From NCBI GenBank assembly GCA_037176705.1, contig JBAWUJ010000105.1, positions 124,001 through 188,000 on the forward strand: a DNA stretch of 64,000 bases, in the 5' to 3' direction. The notes beneath the pieces were generated by a model. That model was not told the origin of the DNA. It did not search any database and was given only the letters and a program-made list of their open reading frames with translations. The translations under genes were made by a program, and so were the position numbers. This DNA comes from Molossus alvarezi. Its lineage: Eukaryota; Chordata; Mammalia; Chiroptera; Molossidae. Positions 52,956 through 64,000 of this stretch are shown piece by piece; position 1 is the stretch's first letter, and every line of letters starts with the position of its first letter.

Positions 52956-54917
52956 TGCACAGAAAGAACACCAGTCATGAACACTTTTGACTATGCCTGT
53001 GTATTCCCATAGGTTCTTCGGGGAAATAGTCTTGAAACAAGTGAATCCATGACCATTGTTCCAAGACTGACACTCCCTCTTTTAAATTGATCCCTTTTTT
53101 GTTCTAATGGCTGGAATAAGGGGATTGAGTACTTGTCAGTTATCAAGAAATAGGCTGAATTTGTCACAGGGAATTAGAAAGATAGGTTCGGGAGATTCCA
53201 GTCATGAACAAGGTACAATTCCAGCACTTCACAATGATGGAATGCGTTTACTTTGAATTCTCAGGAGAAAACAGGTATCTACTCCTTATGTTTTTTGAGG
53301 AAATCGGTACAAACAGTGAAATGTATGATGGTTCCTAGAATGACACTGATTCATTCGGTCACAACTTTAAAGAATGTGTGTAGAACTGAATAGGGTATAG
53401 ATTTCCATGACCTGAACATTGCCCTAACCAATGTGTTTGATTTCTGCAGCCCAGCCTTTGTTGGATATCAAGATGACTCATAGACACTTCCAGGCAAACA
53501 ACACGTATGCAGGGCTAAAAGGTAGTATGTGGAAAGGCTGCCTCATCAACTAGTACAGGTTGACTTTCCTGGCCACATAGGAAAGAAGGTAGACACCTGC
53601 ATTTACTTACAACACTGTTTGACACTCCAATGTAAAGTATGCCCTGCACACCGGGCATAGTTAGTGTGTAAGTAATTGAAATGGATACCCAGGTCCACTG
53701 CACAAGTGCATTTTCTCTAGAACACTCCTCTTGTTCTCATTCACAGAGATGTTCAATGTGAAAAACCCTTGGTATTGTCAGTGTCTTCCAATTCATGGAT
53801 TTACTCCTTGCATGGAGACAACCAATGTTTCAACTACATCACTTTAGATGTGTTCAGTTTCACTGCTTCAAGAATGCACATATGTGACACCAGTAGTTAT
53901 CAATCATTCCATTGATTCAGTCTTGGCCATACGCTGGTTCACTGTTCTGCGTAAGAACCATGTGAAACCAACTGCTACAGCAGAAACCAAACTTTTTCCA
54001 AGTATCGCCTTCAAAAATGGGCTTCAAGACGATCCAATCTTTGAAACCATGAACAACACAGAACACAAAAAGGGATAACTTTTGATGCTACACAAAAGTG
54101 TGCTCTGTCCTAGTTGTTCTTTCCATGATATGACTGGATCTCCCTATAAAACGAGGAGAATGTACGTTAAAGTGTTCATGTTCCTCAAGATCTGTGCATT
54201 CACTAAACCCAAATGGAAATATTCATTCATTCCAACAGTTGTTTGACTAGAACATGTTTGTTCACACTTTCCCTGCAAAGGTACTTAACTTCCCAGGGAA
54301 AAACATGCCACTGAGTGAATGTGGCCCCTGGCTCTCACAGAGTTTTGCCCATAGTTCAGTATATCCAAGACTGCACCAGCAAGTCTTGAGTCTCTTTGTC
54401 TGGAACAAGGGAAAGAAACTTACACTGCGAAGTTTCAGTGTGATTCCACCTTTACAAATGGACATTTCTTAAACACTTAACCAAAACAACATATGCTTTG
54501 AGGATCCTCACGCTCTAGGCTTCATGGAAGTGACTTTGGTGCCACTGAAGTGAAGAGTTCTAACACAGTTCATTTGGAATAGGGTTGCTTTGTATACACT
54601 CTCCTACAATCAAACTAGAGTGAAAAGTATATCTAAGGACCTATCAAGAGTCAGGTTGCCACATTTCCTTAAATCAATACTTTCCACAACTGTACTAAGA
54701 ACACGTAATCTGAAAAACAGTACAACAGTGGTGGTTCCATTTCGTGTGAAGCGGGTATAGCCCTGGAATCTTTTTCTCAATATTTGGATATTATTTGAAG
54801 AAGGTTGTCTATTGGAACACAGTTCTTTGAACAGGGAGCCACTGAACAGTCCATTGGACACTGCAACCGTACAAAGGTTTCCATTCTGCTCTTGAACTGA
54901 ATGTTATTCTATTATTC
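52956..54917 (+). repeat. Satellite unit 28
   Basis: 1962 bp. Keeps three of the five unit 27 markers ('ggccacat', 'cactaaaccc', 'atagggttg') but not the other two. It introduces 'caatcattcc', which passes to units 29, 30 and 32. Confidence 0.98.
54740..54756 (+). other. CENP-B box, unit 28
   Basis: Same 17 bases, 1962 bp from the previous box. Confidence 0.88.
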
Positions 54918-56879
54918 TGCACAGAAAGAACACCAGTCATGAACACTTTTGACTATGCCTGTGTATTCCCATAGGTTCTTCGGGGAAATAGTCTTGAAAC
55001 AAGTGAATCCATGACCATTGTTCCAAGACTGACACTCCCTCTTTTAAATTGATCCCTTTTTTGTTCTAATGGCTGGAATAAGGGGATTGAGTACTTGTCA
55101 GTTATCAAGAAATAGGCTGAATTTGTCACAGGGAATTAGAAAGATAGGTTCGGGAGATTCCAGTCATGAACAAGGTACAATTCCAGCACTTCACAATGAT
55201 GGAATGCGTTTACTTTGAATTCTCAGGAGAAAACAGGTATCTACTCCTTATGTTTTTTGAGGAAATCGGTACAAACAGTGAAATGTATGATGGTTCCTAG
55301 AATGACACTGATTCATTCGGTCACAACTTTAAAGAATGTGTGTAGAACTGAATAGGGTATAGATTTCCATGACCTGAACATTGCCCTAACCAATGTGTTT
55401 GATTTCTGCAGCCCAGCCTTTGTTGGATATCAAGATGACTCATAGACACTTCCAGGCAAACAACACGTATGCAGGGCTAAAAGGTAGTATGTGGAAAGGC
55501 TGCCTCATCAACTAGTACAGGTTGACTTTCCTGGTCACATAGGAAAGAAGGTAGACACCTGCATTTACTTACAACACTGTTTGACACTCCAATGTAAAGT
55601 ATGCCCTGCACACCGGGCATAGTTAGTGTGTAAGTAATTGAAATGGATACCCAGGTCCACTGCACAAGTGCATTTTCTCTAGAACACTCCTCTTGTTCTC
55701 ATTCACAGAGATGTTCAATGTGAAAAACCCTTGGTATTGTCAGTGTCTTCCAATTCATGGATTTACTCCTTGCATGGAGACAACCAATGTTTCAACTACA
55801 TCACTTTAGATGTGTTCAGTTTCACTGCTTCAAGAATGCACATATGTGACACCAGTAGTTATCAATCATTCCATTGATTCAGTCTTGGCCATACGCTGGT
55901 TCACTGTTCTGCGTAAGAACCATGTGAAACCAACTGCTACAGCAGAAACCAAACTTTTTCCAAGTATCGCCTTCAAAAATGGGCTTCAAGACGATCCAAT
56001 CTTTGAAACCATGAACAACACAGAACACAAAAAGGGATAACTTTTGATGCTACACAAAAGTGTGCTCTGTCCTAGTTGTTCTTTCCATGATATGACTGGA
56101 TCTCCCTATAAAACGAGGAGAATGTACGTTAAAGTGTTCATGTTCCTCAAGATCTGTGCATTCACTTAACCCAAATGGAAATATTCATTCATTCCAACAG
56201 TTGTTTGACTAGAACATGTTTGTTCACACTTTCCCTGCAAAGGTACTTAACTTCCCAGGGAAAAACATGCCACTGAGTGAATGTGGCCCCTGGCTCTCAC
56301 AGAGTTTTGCCCATAGTTCAGTATATCCAAGACTGCACCAGCAAGTCTTGAGTCTCTTTGTCTGGAACAAGGGAAAGAAACTTACACTGCGAAGTTTCAG
56401 TGTGATTCCACCTTTACAAATGGACATTTCTTAAACACTTAACCAAAACAACATATGCTTTGAGGATCCTCACGCTCTAGGCTTCATGGAAGTGACTTTG
56501 GTGCCACTGAAGTGAAGAGTTCTAACACAGTTCATTTGGAATAGGTTTGCCTTGTATACACTCTCCTACAATCAAACTAGAGTGAAAAGTATATCTAAGG
56601 ACCTATCAAGAGTCAGGTTGCCACATTTCCTTAAATCAATACTTTCCACAACTGTACTAAGAACAAGTAATCTGAAAAACAGTACAACAGTGGTGGTTCC
56701 ATTTCGTGTGAAGCGGGTATAGCCCTGGAATCTTTTTCTCAATATTTGGATATTATTTGAAGAAGGTTGTCTATTGGAACACAGTTCTTTGAACAGGGAG
56801 CCACTGAACAGTCCATTGGACACTGCAACCGTACAAAGGTTTCCATTCTGCTCTTGAACTGAATGTTATTCTATTATTC
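54918..56879 (+). repeat. Satellite unit 29
   Basis: 1962 bp. Has 'caatcattcc', 'aacaagtaatc' and the own change 'gtttgccttg' near 56548. Confidence 0.98.
56702..56718 (+). other. CENP-B box, unit 29
   Basis: Same 17 bases, 1962 bp from the previous box; upstream CpG lost. Confidence 0.88.
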
Positions 56880-58841
56880 TGCACAGAAAGAACACCAGTC
56901 ATGAACACTTTTGACTATGCCTGTGTATTCCCATAGGTTCTTCGGGGAAATAGTCTTGAAACAAGTGAATCCATGACCATTGTTCCAAGACTGACACTCC
57001 CTCTTTTAAATTGATCCCTTTTTTGTTCTAATGGCTGGAATAAGGGGATTGAGTACTTGTCAGTTATCAAGAAATAGGCTGAATTTGTCACAGGGAATTA
57101 GAAAGATAGGTTCGGGAGATTCCAGTCATGAACAATGTACAATTCCAGCACTTCACAATGATGGAATGCGTTTACTTTGAATTCTCAGGAGAAAACAGGT
57201 ATCTACTCCTTATGTTTTTTGAGGAAATCGGTACAAACAGTGAAATGTATGATGGTTCCTAGAATGACACTGATTCATTCGGTCACAACTTTAAAGAATG
57301 TGTGTAGAACTGAATAGGGTATAGATTTCCATGACCTGAACATTGCCCTAACCAATGTGTTTGATTTCTGCAGCCCAGCCTTTGTTGGATATCAAGATGA
57401 CTCATAGACACTTCCAGGCAAACAACACGTATGCAGGGCTAAAAGGTAGTATGTGGAAAGGCTGCCTCATCAACTAGTACAGGTTGACTTTCCTGGTCAC
57501 ATAGGAAAGAAGGTAGACACCTGCATTTACTTACAACACTGTTTGACACTCCAATGTAAAGTATGCCCTGCACACCGGGCATAGTTAGTGTGTAAGTAAT
57601 TGAAATGGATACCCAGGTCCACTGCACAAGTGCATTTTCTCTAGAACACTCCTCTTGTTCTCATTCACAGAGATGTTCAATGTGAAAAACCCTTGGTATT
57701 GTCAGTGTCTTCCAATTCATGGATTTACTCCTTGCATGGAGACAACCAATGTTTCAACTACATCACTTTAGATGTGTTCAGTTTCACTGCTTCAAGAATG
57801 CACATATGTGACACCAGTAGTTATCAATCATTCCATTGATTCAGTCTTGGCCATACGCTGGTTCACTGTTCTGCGTAAGAACCATGTGAAACCAACTGCT
57901 ACAGCAGAAACCAAACTTTTTCCAAGTATCGCCTTCAAAAATGGGCTTCAAGACGATCCAATCTTTGAAACCATGAACAACACAGAACACAAAAAGGGAT
58001 AACTTTTGATGCTACACAAAAGTGTGCTCTGTCCTAGTTGTTCTTTCCATGATATGACTGGATCTCCCTATAAAACGAGGAGAATGTACGTTAAAGTGTT
58101 CATGTTCCTCAAGATCTGTGCATTCACTTAACCCAAATGGAAATATTCATTCATTCCAACAGTTGTTTGACTAGAACATGTTTGTTCACACTTTCCCTGC
58201 AAAGGTACTTAACTTCCCAGGGAAAAACATGCCACTGAGTGAATGTGGCCCCTGGCTCTCACAGAGTTTTGCCCATAGTTCAGTATATCCAAGACTGCAC
58301 CAGCAAGTCTTGAGTCTCTTTGTCTGGAACAAGGGAAAGAAACTTACACTGCGAAGTTTCAGTGTGATTCCACCTTTACAAATGGACATTTCTTAAACAC
58401 TTAACCAAAACAACATATGCTTTGAGGATCCTCACGCTCTAGGCTTCATGGAAGTGACTTTGGTGCCACTGAAGTGAAGAGTTCTAACACAGTTCATTTG
58501 GAATAGGTTTGCTTTGTATACACTCTCCTACAATCAAACTAGAGTGAAAAGTATATCTAAGGACCTATCAAGAGTCAGGTTGCCACATTTCCTTAAATCA
58601 ATACTTTCCACAACTGTACTAAGAACAAGTAATCTGAAAAACAGTACAACAGTGGTGGTTCCATTTCGTGTGAAGCGGGTATAGCCCTGGAATCTTTTTC
58701 TCAATATTTGGATATTATTTGAAGAAGGTTGTCTATTGGAACACAGTTCTTTGAACAGGGAGCCACTGAACAGTCCATTGGACACTGCAACCGTACAAAG
58801 GTTTCCATTCTGCTCTTGAACTGAATGTTATTCTATTATTC
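56880..58841 (+). repeat. Satellite unit 30
   Basis: 1962 bp. Has 'caatcattcc', 'aacaagtaatc' and 'gaacaatgtac', the last otherwise seen in units 14, 16, 18, 20 and 22. Confidence 0.98.
58664..58680 (+). other. CENP-B box, unit 30
   Basis: Same 17 bases, 1962 bp from the previous box; upstream CpG lost. Confidence 0.88.
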
Positions 58842-60803
58842 TGCACAGAAAGAACACCAGTCATGAACACTTTTGACTATGCCTGTGTATTCCCATAGGT
58901 TCTTCGGGGAAATAGTCTTGAAACAAGTGAATCCATGACCATTGTTCCAAGACTGACACTCCCTCTTTTAAATTGATCCCTTTTTTGTTCTAATGGCTGG
59001 AATAAGGGGATTGAGTACTTGTCAGTTATCAAGAAATAGGCTGAATTTGTCACAGGGAATTAGAAAGATAGGTTCGGGAGATTCCAGTCATGAACAAGGT
59101 ACAATTCCAGCACTTCACAATGATGGAATGCGTTTACTTTGAATTCTCAGGAGAAAACAGGTATCTACTCCTTATGTTTTTTGAGGAAATCGGTACAAAC
59201 AGTGAAATGTATGATGGTTCCTAGAATGACACTGATTCATTCGGTCACAACTTTAAAGAATGTGTGTAGAACTGAATAGGGTATAGATTTCCATGACCTG
59301 AACATTGCCGTAACCAATGTGTTTGATTTCTGCAGCCCAGCCTTTGTTGGATATCAAGATGACTCATAGACACTTCCAGGCAAATAACACGTATGCAGGG
59401 CTAAAAGGTAGTATGTGGAAAGGCTGCCTCATCAACTAGTACAGGTTGACTTTCCTGGCCACATAGGAAAGAAGGTAGACACCTGCATTTACTTACAACA
59501 CTGTTTGACACTCCAATGTAAAGTATGCCCTGCACACCGGGCATAGTTAGTGTGTAAGTAATTGAAATGGATACCCAGGTCCACTGCACAAGTGCATTTT
59601 CTCTAGAACACTCCTCTTGTTCTCATTCACAGAGATGTTCAATGTGAAAAACCCTTGGTATTGTCAGTGTCTTCCAATTCATGGATTTACTCCTTGCATG
59701 GAGACAACCAATGTTTCAACTACATCACTTTAGATGTGTTCAGTTTCACTGCTTCAAGAATGCACATATGTGACACCAGTAGTTATCAATCTTTCCATTG
59801 ATTCAGTCTTGGCCATACGCTGGTTCACTGTTCTGCGTAAGAACCATGTGAAACCAACTGCTACAGCAGAAACCAAACTTTTTCCAAGTATCGCCTTCAA
59901 AAATGGGCTTCAAGACGATCCAATCTTTGAAACCATGAACAACACAGAACACAAAAAGGGATAACTTTTGATGCTACACAAAAGTGTGCTCTGTCCTAGT
60001 TGTTCTTTCCATGATATGACTGGATCTCCCTATAAAACGAGGAGAATGTACGTTAAAGTGTTCATGTTCCTCAAGATCTGTGCATTCACTAAACCCAAAT
60101 GGAAATATTCATTCATTCCAACAGTTGTTTGACTAGAACATGTTTGTTCACACTTTCCCTGCAAAGGTACTTAACTTCCCAGGGAAAAACATGCCACTGA
60201 GTGAATGTGGCCCCTGGCTCTCACAGAGTTTTGCCCATAGTTCAGTATATCCAAGACTGCACCAGCAAGTCTTGAGTCTCTTTGTCTGGAACAAGGGAAA
60301 GAAACTTACACTGCGAAGTTTCAGTGTGATTCCACCTTTACAAATGGACATTTCTTAAACACTTAACCAAAACAACATATGCTTTGAGGATCCTCACGCT
60401 CTAGGCTTCATGGAAGTGACTTTGGTGCCACTGAAGTGAAGAGTTCTAACACAGTTCATTTGGAATAGGGTTGCTTTGTATACACTCTCCTACAATCAAA
60501 CTAGAGTGAAAAGTATATCTAAGGACCTATCAAGAGTCAGGTTGCCACATTTCCTTAAATCAATACTTTCCACAACTGTACTAAGAACACGTAATCTGAA
60601 AAACAGTACAACAGTGGTGGTTCCATTTCGTGTGAAGCGGGTATAGCCCTGGAATCTTTTTCTCAATATTTGGATATTATTTGAAGAAGGTTGTCTATTG
60701 GAACACAGTTCTTTGAACAGGGAGCCACTGAACAGTCCATTGGACACTGCAACCGTACAAAGGTTTCCATTCTGCTCTTGAACTGAATGTTATTCTATTA
60801 TTC
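58842..60803 (+). repeat. Satellite unit 31 (near-copy of unit 27)
   Basis: 1962 bp. Carries all five unit 27 markers at positions exactly 7,848 bp downstream. I noticed no difference from unit 27. Confidence 0.98.
60626..60642 (+). other. CENP-B box, unit 31
   Basis: Same 17 bases, 1962 bp from the previous box. Confidence 0.88.
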
Positions 60804-62765
60804 TGCACAGAAAGAACACCAGTCATGAACACTTTTGACTATGCCTGTGTATTCCCATAGGTTCTTCGGGGAAATAGTCTTGAAACAAGTGAATCCATGA
60901 CCATTGTTCCAAGACTGACACTCCCTCTTTTAAATTGATCCCTTTTTTGTTCTAATGGCTGGAATAAGGGGATTGAGTACTTGTCAGTTATCAAGAAATA
61001 GGCTGAATTTGTCACAGGGAATTAGAAAGATAGGTTCGGGAGATTCCAGTCATGAACAAGGTACAATTCCAGCACTTCACAATGATGGAATGCGTTTACT
61101 TTGAATTCTCAGGAGAAAACAGGTATCTACTCCTTATGTTTTTTGAGGAAATCGGTACAAACAGTGAAATGTATGATGGTTCCTAGAATGACACTGATTC
61201 ATTCGGTCACAACTTTAAAGAATGTGTGTAGAACTGAATAGGGTATAGATTTCCATGACCTGAACATTGCCCTAACCAATGTGTTTGATTTCTGCAGCCC
61301 AGCCTTTGTTGGATATCAAGATGACTCATAGACACTTCCAGGCAAACAACACGTATGCAGGGCTAAAAGGTAGTATGTGGAAAGGCTGCCTCATCAACTA
61401 GTACAGGTTGACTTTCCTGGTCACATAGGAAAGAAGGTAGACACCTGCATTTACTTACAACACTGTTTGACACTCCAATGTAAAGTATGCCCTGCACACC
61501 GGGCATAGTTAGTGTGTAAGTAATTGAAATGGATACCCAGGTCCACTGCACAAGTGCATTTTCTCTAGAACACTCCTCTTGTTCTCATTCACAGAGATGT
61601 TCAATGTGAAAAACCCTTGGTATTGTCAGTGTCTTCCAATTCATGGATTTACTCCTTGCATGGAGACAACCAATGTTTCAACTACATCACTTTAGATGTG
61701 TTCAGTTTCACTGCTTCAAGAATGCACATATGTGACACCAGTAGTTATCAATCATTCCATTGATTCAGTCTTGGCCATACGCTGGTTCACTGTTCTGCGT
61801 AAGAATCATGTGAAACCAACTGCTACAGCAGAAACCAAACTTTTTCCAAGTATCGCCTTCAAAAATGGGCTTCAAGACGATCCAATCTTTGAACCCATGA
61901 ACAACACAGAACACAAAAAGGGATAACTTTTGATGCTACACATAAGTGTGCTCTGTCCTAGTTGTTCTTTCCATGATATGACTGGATCTCCCTATGAAAC
62001 GAGGAGAATGTACGTTAAGGTTTTCATGTTCCTCAAGATCTGTGCATTCACTTAACCCAAATGGAAATATTCATTCGTTCCAACAGTTGTTTGACTAGAA
62101 CATGTTTGTTCACACTTTCCCTGCAAAGGTACTTAACTTCCCAGGGAAAAACATGCCACTGAGTGAATGTGGCCCCTGGCTCTCACAGAGTTTTGCCCAT
62201 AGTTCAGTATATCCAAGACTGCACCAGCAAGTCTTGAGTCTCTTTGTCTGGAACAAGGGAAAGAAACTTACACTGCGAAGTTTCAGTGTGATTCCACCTT
62301 TACAAATGGACATTTCTTAAACACTTAACCAAAACAACATATGCTTTGAGGATCCTCACGCTCTAGGCTTCATGGAAGTGACTTTGGTGCCACTGAAGTG
62401 AAGAGTTCTAACACAGTTCATTTGGAATAGGTTTGCTTTGTATACACGCTCCTACAATCAAACTAGAGTGAAAAGTATATCTAAGGACCTATCAAGAGTC
62501 AGGTTGCCACATTTCCTTAAATCAATACTTTCCACAACTGTACTAAGAACACGTAATCTGAAAAACAGTACAACAGTGGTGGTTCCATTTCGTGTGAAGC
62601 GGGTATAGCCCTGGAATCTTTTTCTCAATATTTGGATATTATTTGAAGAAGGTTGTCTATTGGAACACAGTTCTTTGAACAGGGAGCCACTGAACAGTCC
62701 ATTGGACACTGCAACCGTACAAAGGTTTCCATTCTGCTCTTGAACTGAATGTTATTCTATTATTC
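60804..62765 (+). repeat. Satellite unit 32 (new right-edge variants)
   Basis: 1962 bp. Has 'caatcattcc' with 'gcgtaagaatc', 'gaacccatgaac', 'ctatgaaacg' (TATA-like box lost), 'gttaaggtttt', 'cattcgttcc' and 'acacgctcc'. Confidence 0.98.
62588..62604 (+). other. CENP-B box, unit 32
   Basis: Same 17 bases, 1962 bp from the previous box. The box of unit 33 would fall near 64550, outside the window. Confidence 0.88.
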
Positions 62766-64000
62766 TGCACAGAAAGAACACCAGTCATGAACACTTTTGA
62801 CTATGCCTGTGTATTCCCATAGGTTCTTCGGGGAAATAGTCTTGAAACAAGTGAATCCATGACCATTGTTCCAAGACTGACACTCCCTCTTTTAAATTGA
62901 TCCCTTTTTTGTTCTAATGGCTGGAATAAGGGGATTGAGTACTTGTCAGTTATCAAGAAATAGGCTGAATTTGTCACAGGGAATTAGAAAGATAGGTTCG
63001 GGAGATTCCAGTCATGAACAAGGTACAATTCCAGCACTTCACAATGATGGAATGCGTTTACTTTGAATTCTCAGGAGAAAACAGGTATCTACTCCTTATG
63101 TTTTTTGAGGAAATCGGTACAAACAGTGAAATGTATGATGGTTCCTAGAATGACACTGATTCATTCGGTCACAACTTTAAAGAATGTGTGTAGAACTGAA
63201 TAGGGTATAGATTTCCATGACCTGAACATTGCCCTAACCAATGTGTTTGATTTCTGCAGCCCAGCCTTTGTTGGATATCAAGATGACTCATAGACACTTC
63301 CAGGCAAACAACACGTATGCAGGGCTAAAAGGTAGTATGTGGAAAGGCTGCCTCATCAACTAGTACAGGTTGACTTTCCTGGTCACATAGGAAAGAAGGT
63401 AGACACCTGCATTTACTTACAACACTGTTTGACACTCCAATGTAAAGTATGCCCTGCACACCGGGCATAGTTAGTGTGTAAGTAATTGAAATGGATACCC
63501 AGGTCCACTGCACAAGTGCATTTTCTCTAGAACACTCCTCTTGTTCTCATTCACAGAGATGTTCAATGTGAAAAACCCTTGGTATTGTCAGTGTCTTCCA
63601 ATTCATGGATTTACTCCTTGCATGGAGACAACCAATGTTTCAACTACATCACTTTAGATGTGTTCAGTTTCACTGCTTCAAGAATGCACATATGTGACAC
63701 CAGTAGTTATCAATCTTTCCATTGATTCAGTCTTGGCCATACGCTGGTTCACTGTTCTGCGTAAGAATCATGTGAAACCAACTGCTACAGCAGAAACCAA
63801 ACTTTTTCCAAGTATCGCCTTCAAAAATGGGCTTCAAGACGATCCAATCTTTGAAACCATGAACAACACAGAACACAAAAAGGGATAACTTTTGATGCTA
63901 CACATAAGTGTGCTGTGTCCTAGTTGTTCTTTCCATGATATGACTGGATCTCCCTATGAAACGAGGAGAATGTACGTTAAGGTGTTCATGTTCCTCAAGA
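62766..64000 (+). repeat. Satellite unit 33 (partial, cut by window end)
   Basis: First 1,235 bp only, so its CENP-B box is outside the window. Shares 'gcgtaagaatc', 'acataagtg', 'ctatgaaacg' and 'gttaagg' with unit 32. Own change: 'gctgtgtcc' near 63914. Confidence 0.98.

Larger units (their letters stand above)
50994..60803 (+). repeat. Partial four-unit periodicity (7,848 bp), units 27-31
   Basis: Unit 31 repeats all five private markers of unit 27 exactly 7,848 bp later. Units 26 and 30 share 'aacaagtaatc', and units 28 and 32 share 'caatcattcc'. Other markers do not follow the period, so this is either a young, eroded tetramer or a single four-unit jump by conversion. Confidence 0.6.
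1..64000 (+). repeat. Tandem satellite array, ~1.96-kb monomer, 32.6 copies
   Basis: The same sequence recurs head-to-tail from the first to the last base, with start-to-start spacings of 1960 (units 13-21), 1961 (units 1, 6, 9, 10), 1962 (all others) or 1965 bp (unit 4). All copies share one orientation. Differences between neighbours are mostly scattered single-base changes, a few percent or less by eye. No interspersed element or unique sequence breaks the array, and neither edge is inside the window. Each complete unit carries a CENP-B box, and blocks of units show higher-order periodicity, both typical of mammalian centromeric satellites. The monomer is far longer than primate alpha satellite (~171 bp) or mouse minor satellite (~120 bp). 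I see no obvious shorter internal period. Centromeric location is an inference; the tandem array is directly seen. Confidence 0.99.

Noticed and set aside
1..64000. CRISPR array or bacterial repeat region
   Set aside because: The repeats are ~1.96 kb with no unique spacers, and there are no bacterial genes. The CENP-B box and CpG depletion indicate a mammal.
1..64000. Degenerate retrovirus or LINE as the origin of the monomer
   Set aside because: I see no reverse transcriptase, gag-like or LTR signature, no primer-binding site and no poly-A tail in either strand. A very old source could still be hidden and would need a profile search.
1..64000. Assembly artefact from collapsed or looped repeats
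   Set aside because: Units differ by ordered subfamily markers, indels and chimeras rather than being exact copies, which a simple loop would not give. Long-read validation would still be wise for the near-identical units 22-31.

Overview
The whole 64-kb window is one uninterrupted head-to-tail satellite array. A monomer of about 1.96 kb repeats 32 complete times, followed by a 33rd copy cut off by the window end (1,235 bp present). Every unit is on the same strand. I see no single-copy sequence, transposon insertion, inversion, RNA gene or convincing protein gene. With the phase set at the recurring 'tgcacagaaagaacac' word at position 1, units start at 1, 1962, 3924, 5886, 7851, 9813, 11774, 13736, 15698, 17659, 19620, 21582, 23544, 25504, 27464, 29424, 31384, 33344, 35304, 37264, 39224, 41184, 43146, 45108, 47070, 49032, 50994, 52956, 54918, 56880, 58842, 60804 and 62766. 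The phase is arbitrary. Unit lengths are 1960, 1961, 1962 or 1965 bp.

The most important feature is a 17-bp site in each of the 32 complete units, TTTCGTGTGAAGCGGGT. It matches all nine essential positions of the CENP-B box (nTTCGnnnnAnnCGGGn) and 14 of 17 positions of the fuller human consensus. A megasatellite-scale monomer with one CENP-B box per unit, in one orientation, points to a centromeric or pericentromeric array in a mammal. The sequence is moderately AT-rich and visibly CpG-poor (roughly 20 CpG per unit by eye), as expected of a methylated vertebrate genome. I do not recognise the satellite family and cannot name the species.

Layout by variant type: units 1-4 are an older-looking group with several variants of their own. 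Units 5-10 contain a 2.4-kb tract present twice, three units (5,885 bp) apart. Units 10-11 share a divergent tract that reappears in unit 21. Units 12-19 form a dimeric higher-order repeat of about 3,920 bp (types A and B alternating), with a chimeric unit at 18 and a mosaic unit at 20. Units 22-31 are a very homogeneous group with partial four-unit (7,848-bp) periodicity. Units 32-33 begin to carry a new set of shared variants. This is the pattern expected from unequal exchange and gene conversion in a homogenising array.

The small open frames (62-114 codons) recur only because the repeat recurs. They are broken by stops in whole subfamilies and change mostly at amino-acid-altering positions, so none is called a gene. 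Other reproducible structures per unit are a TATA-like box, a splice-acceptor/donor-like pair bounding 218 bp, an 8-bp-stem dyad and a 12-bp palindrome containing a BamHI site. Their function is unknown.
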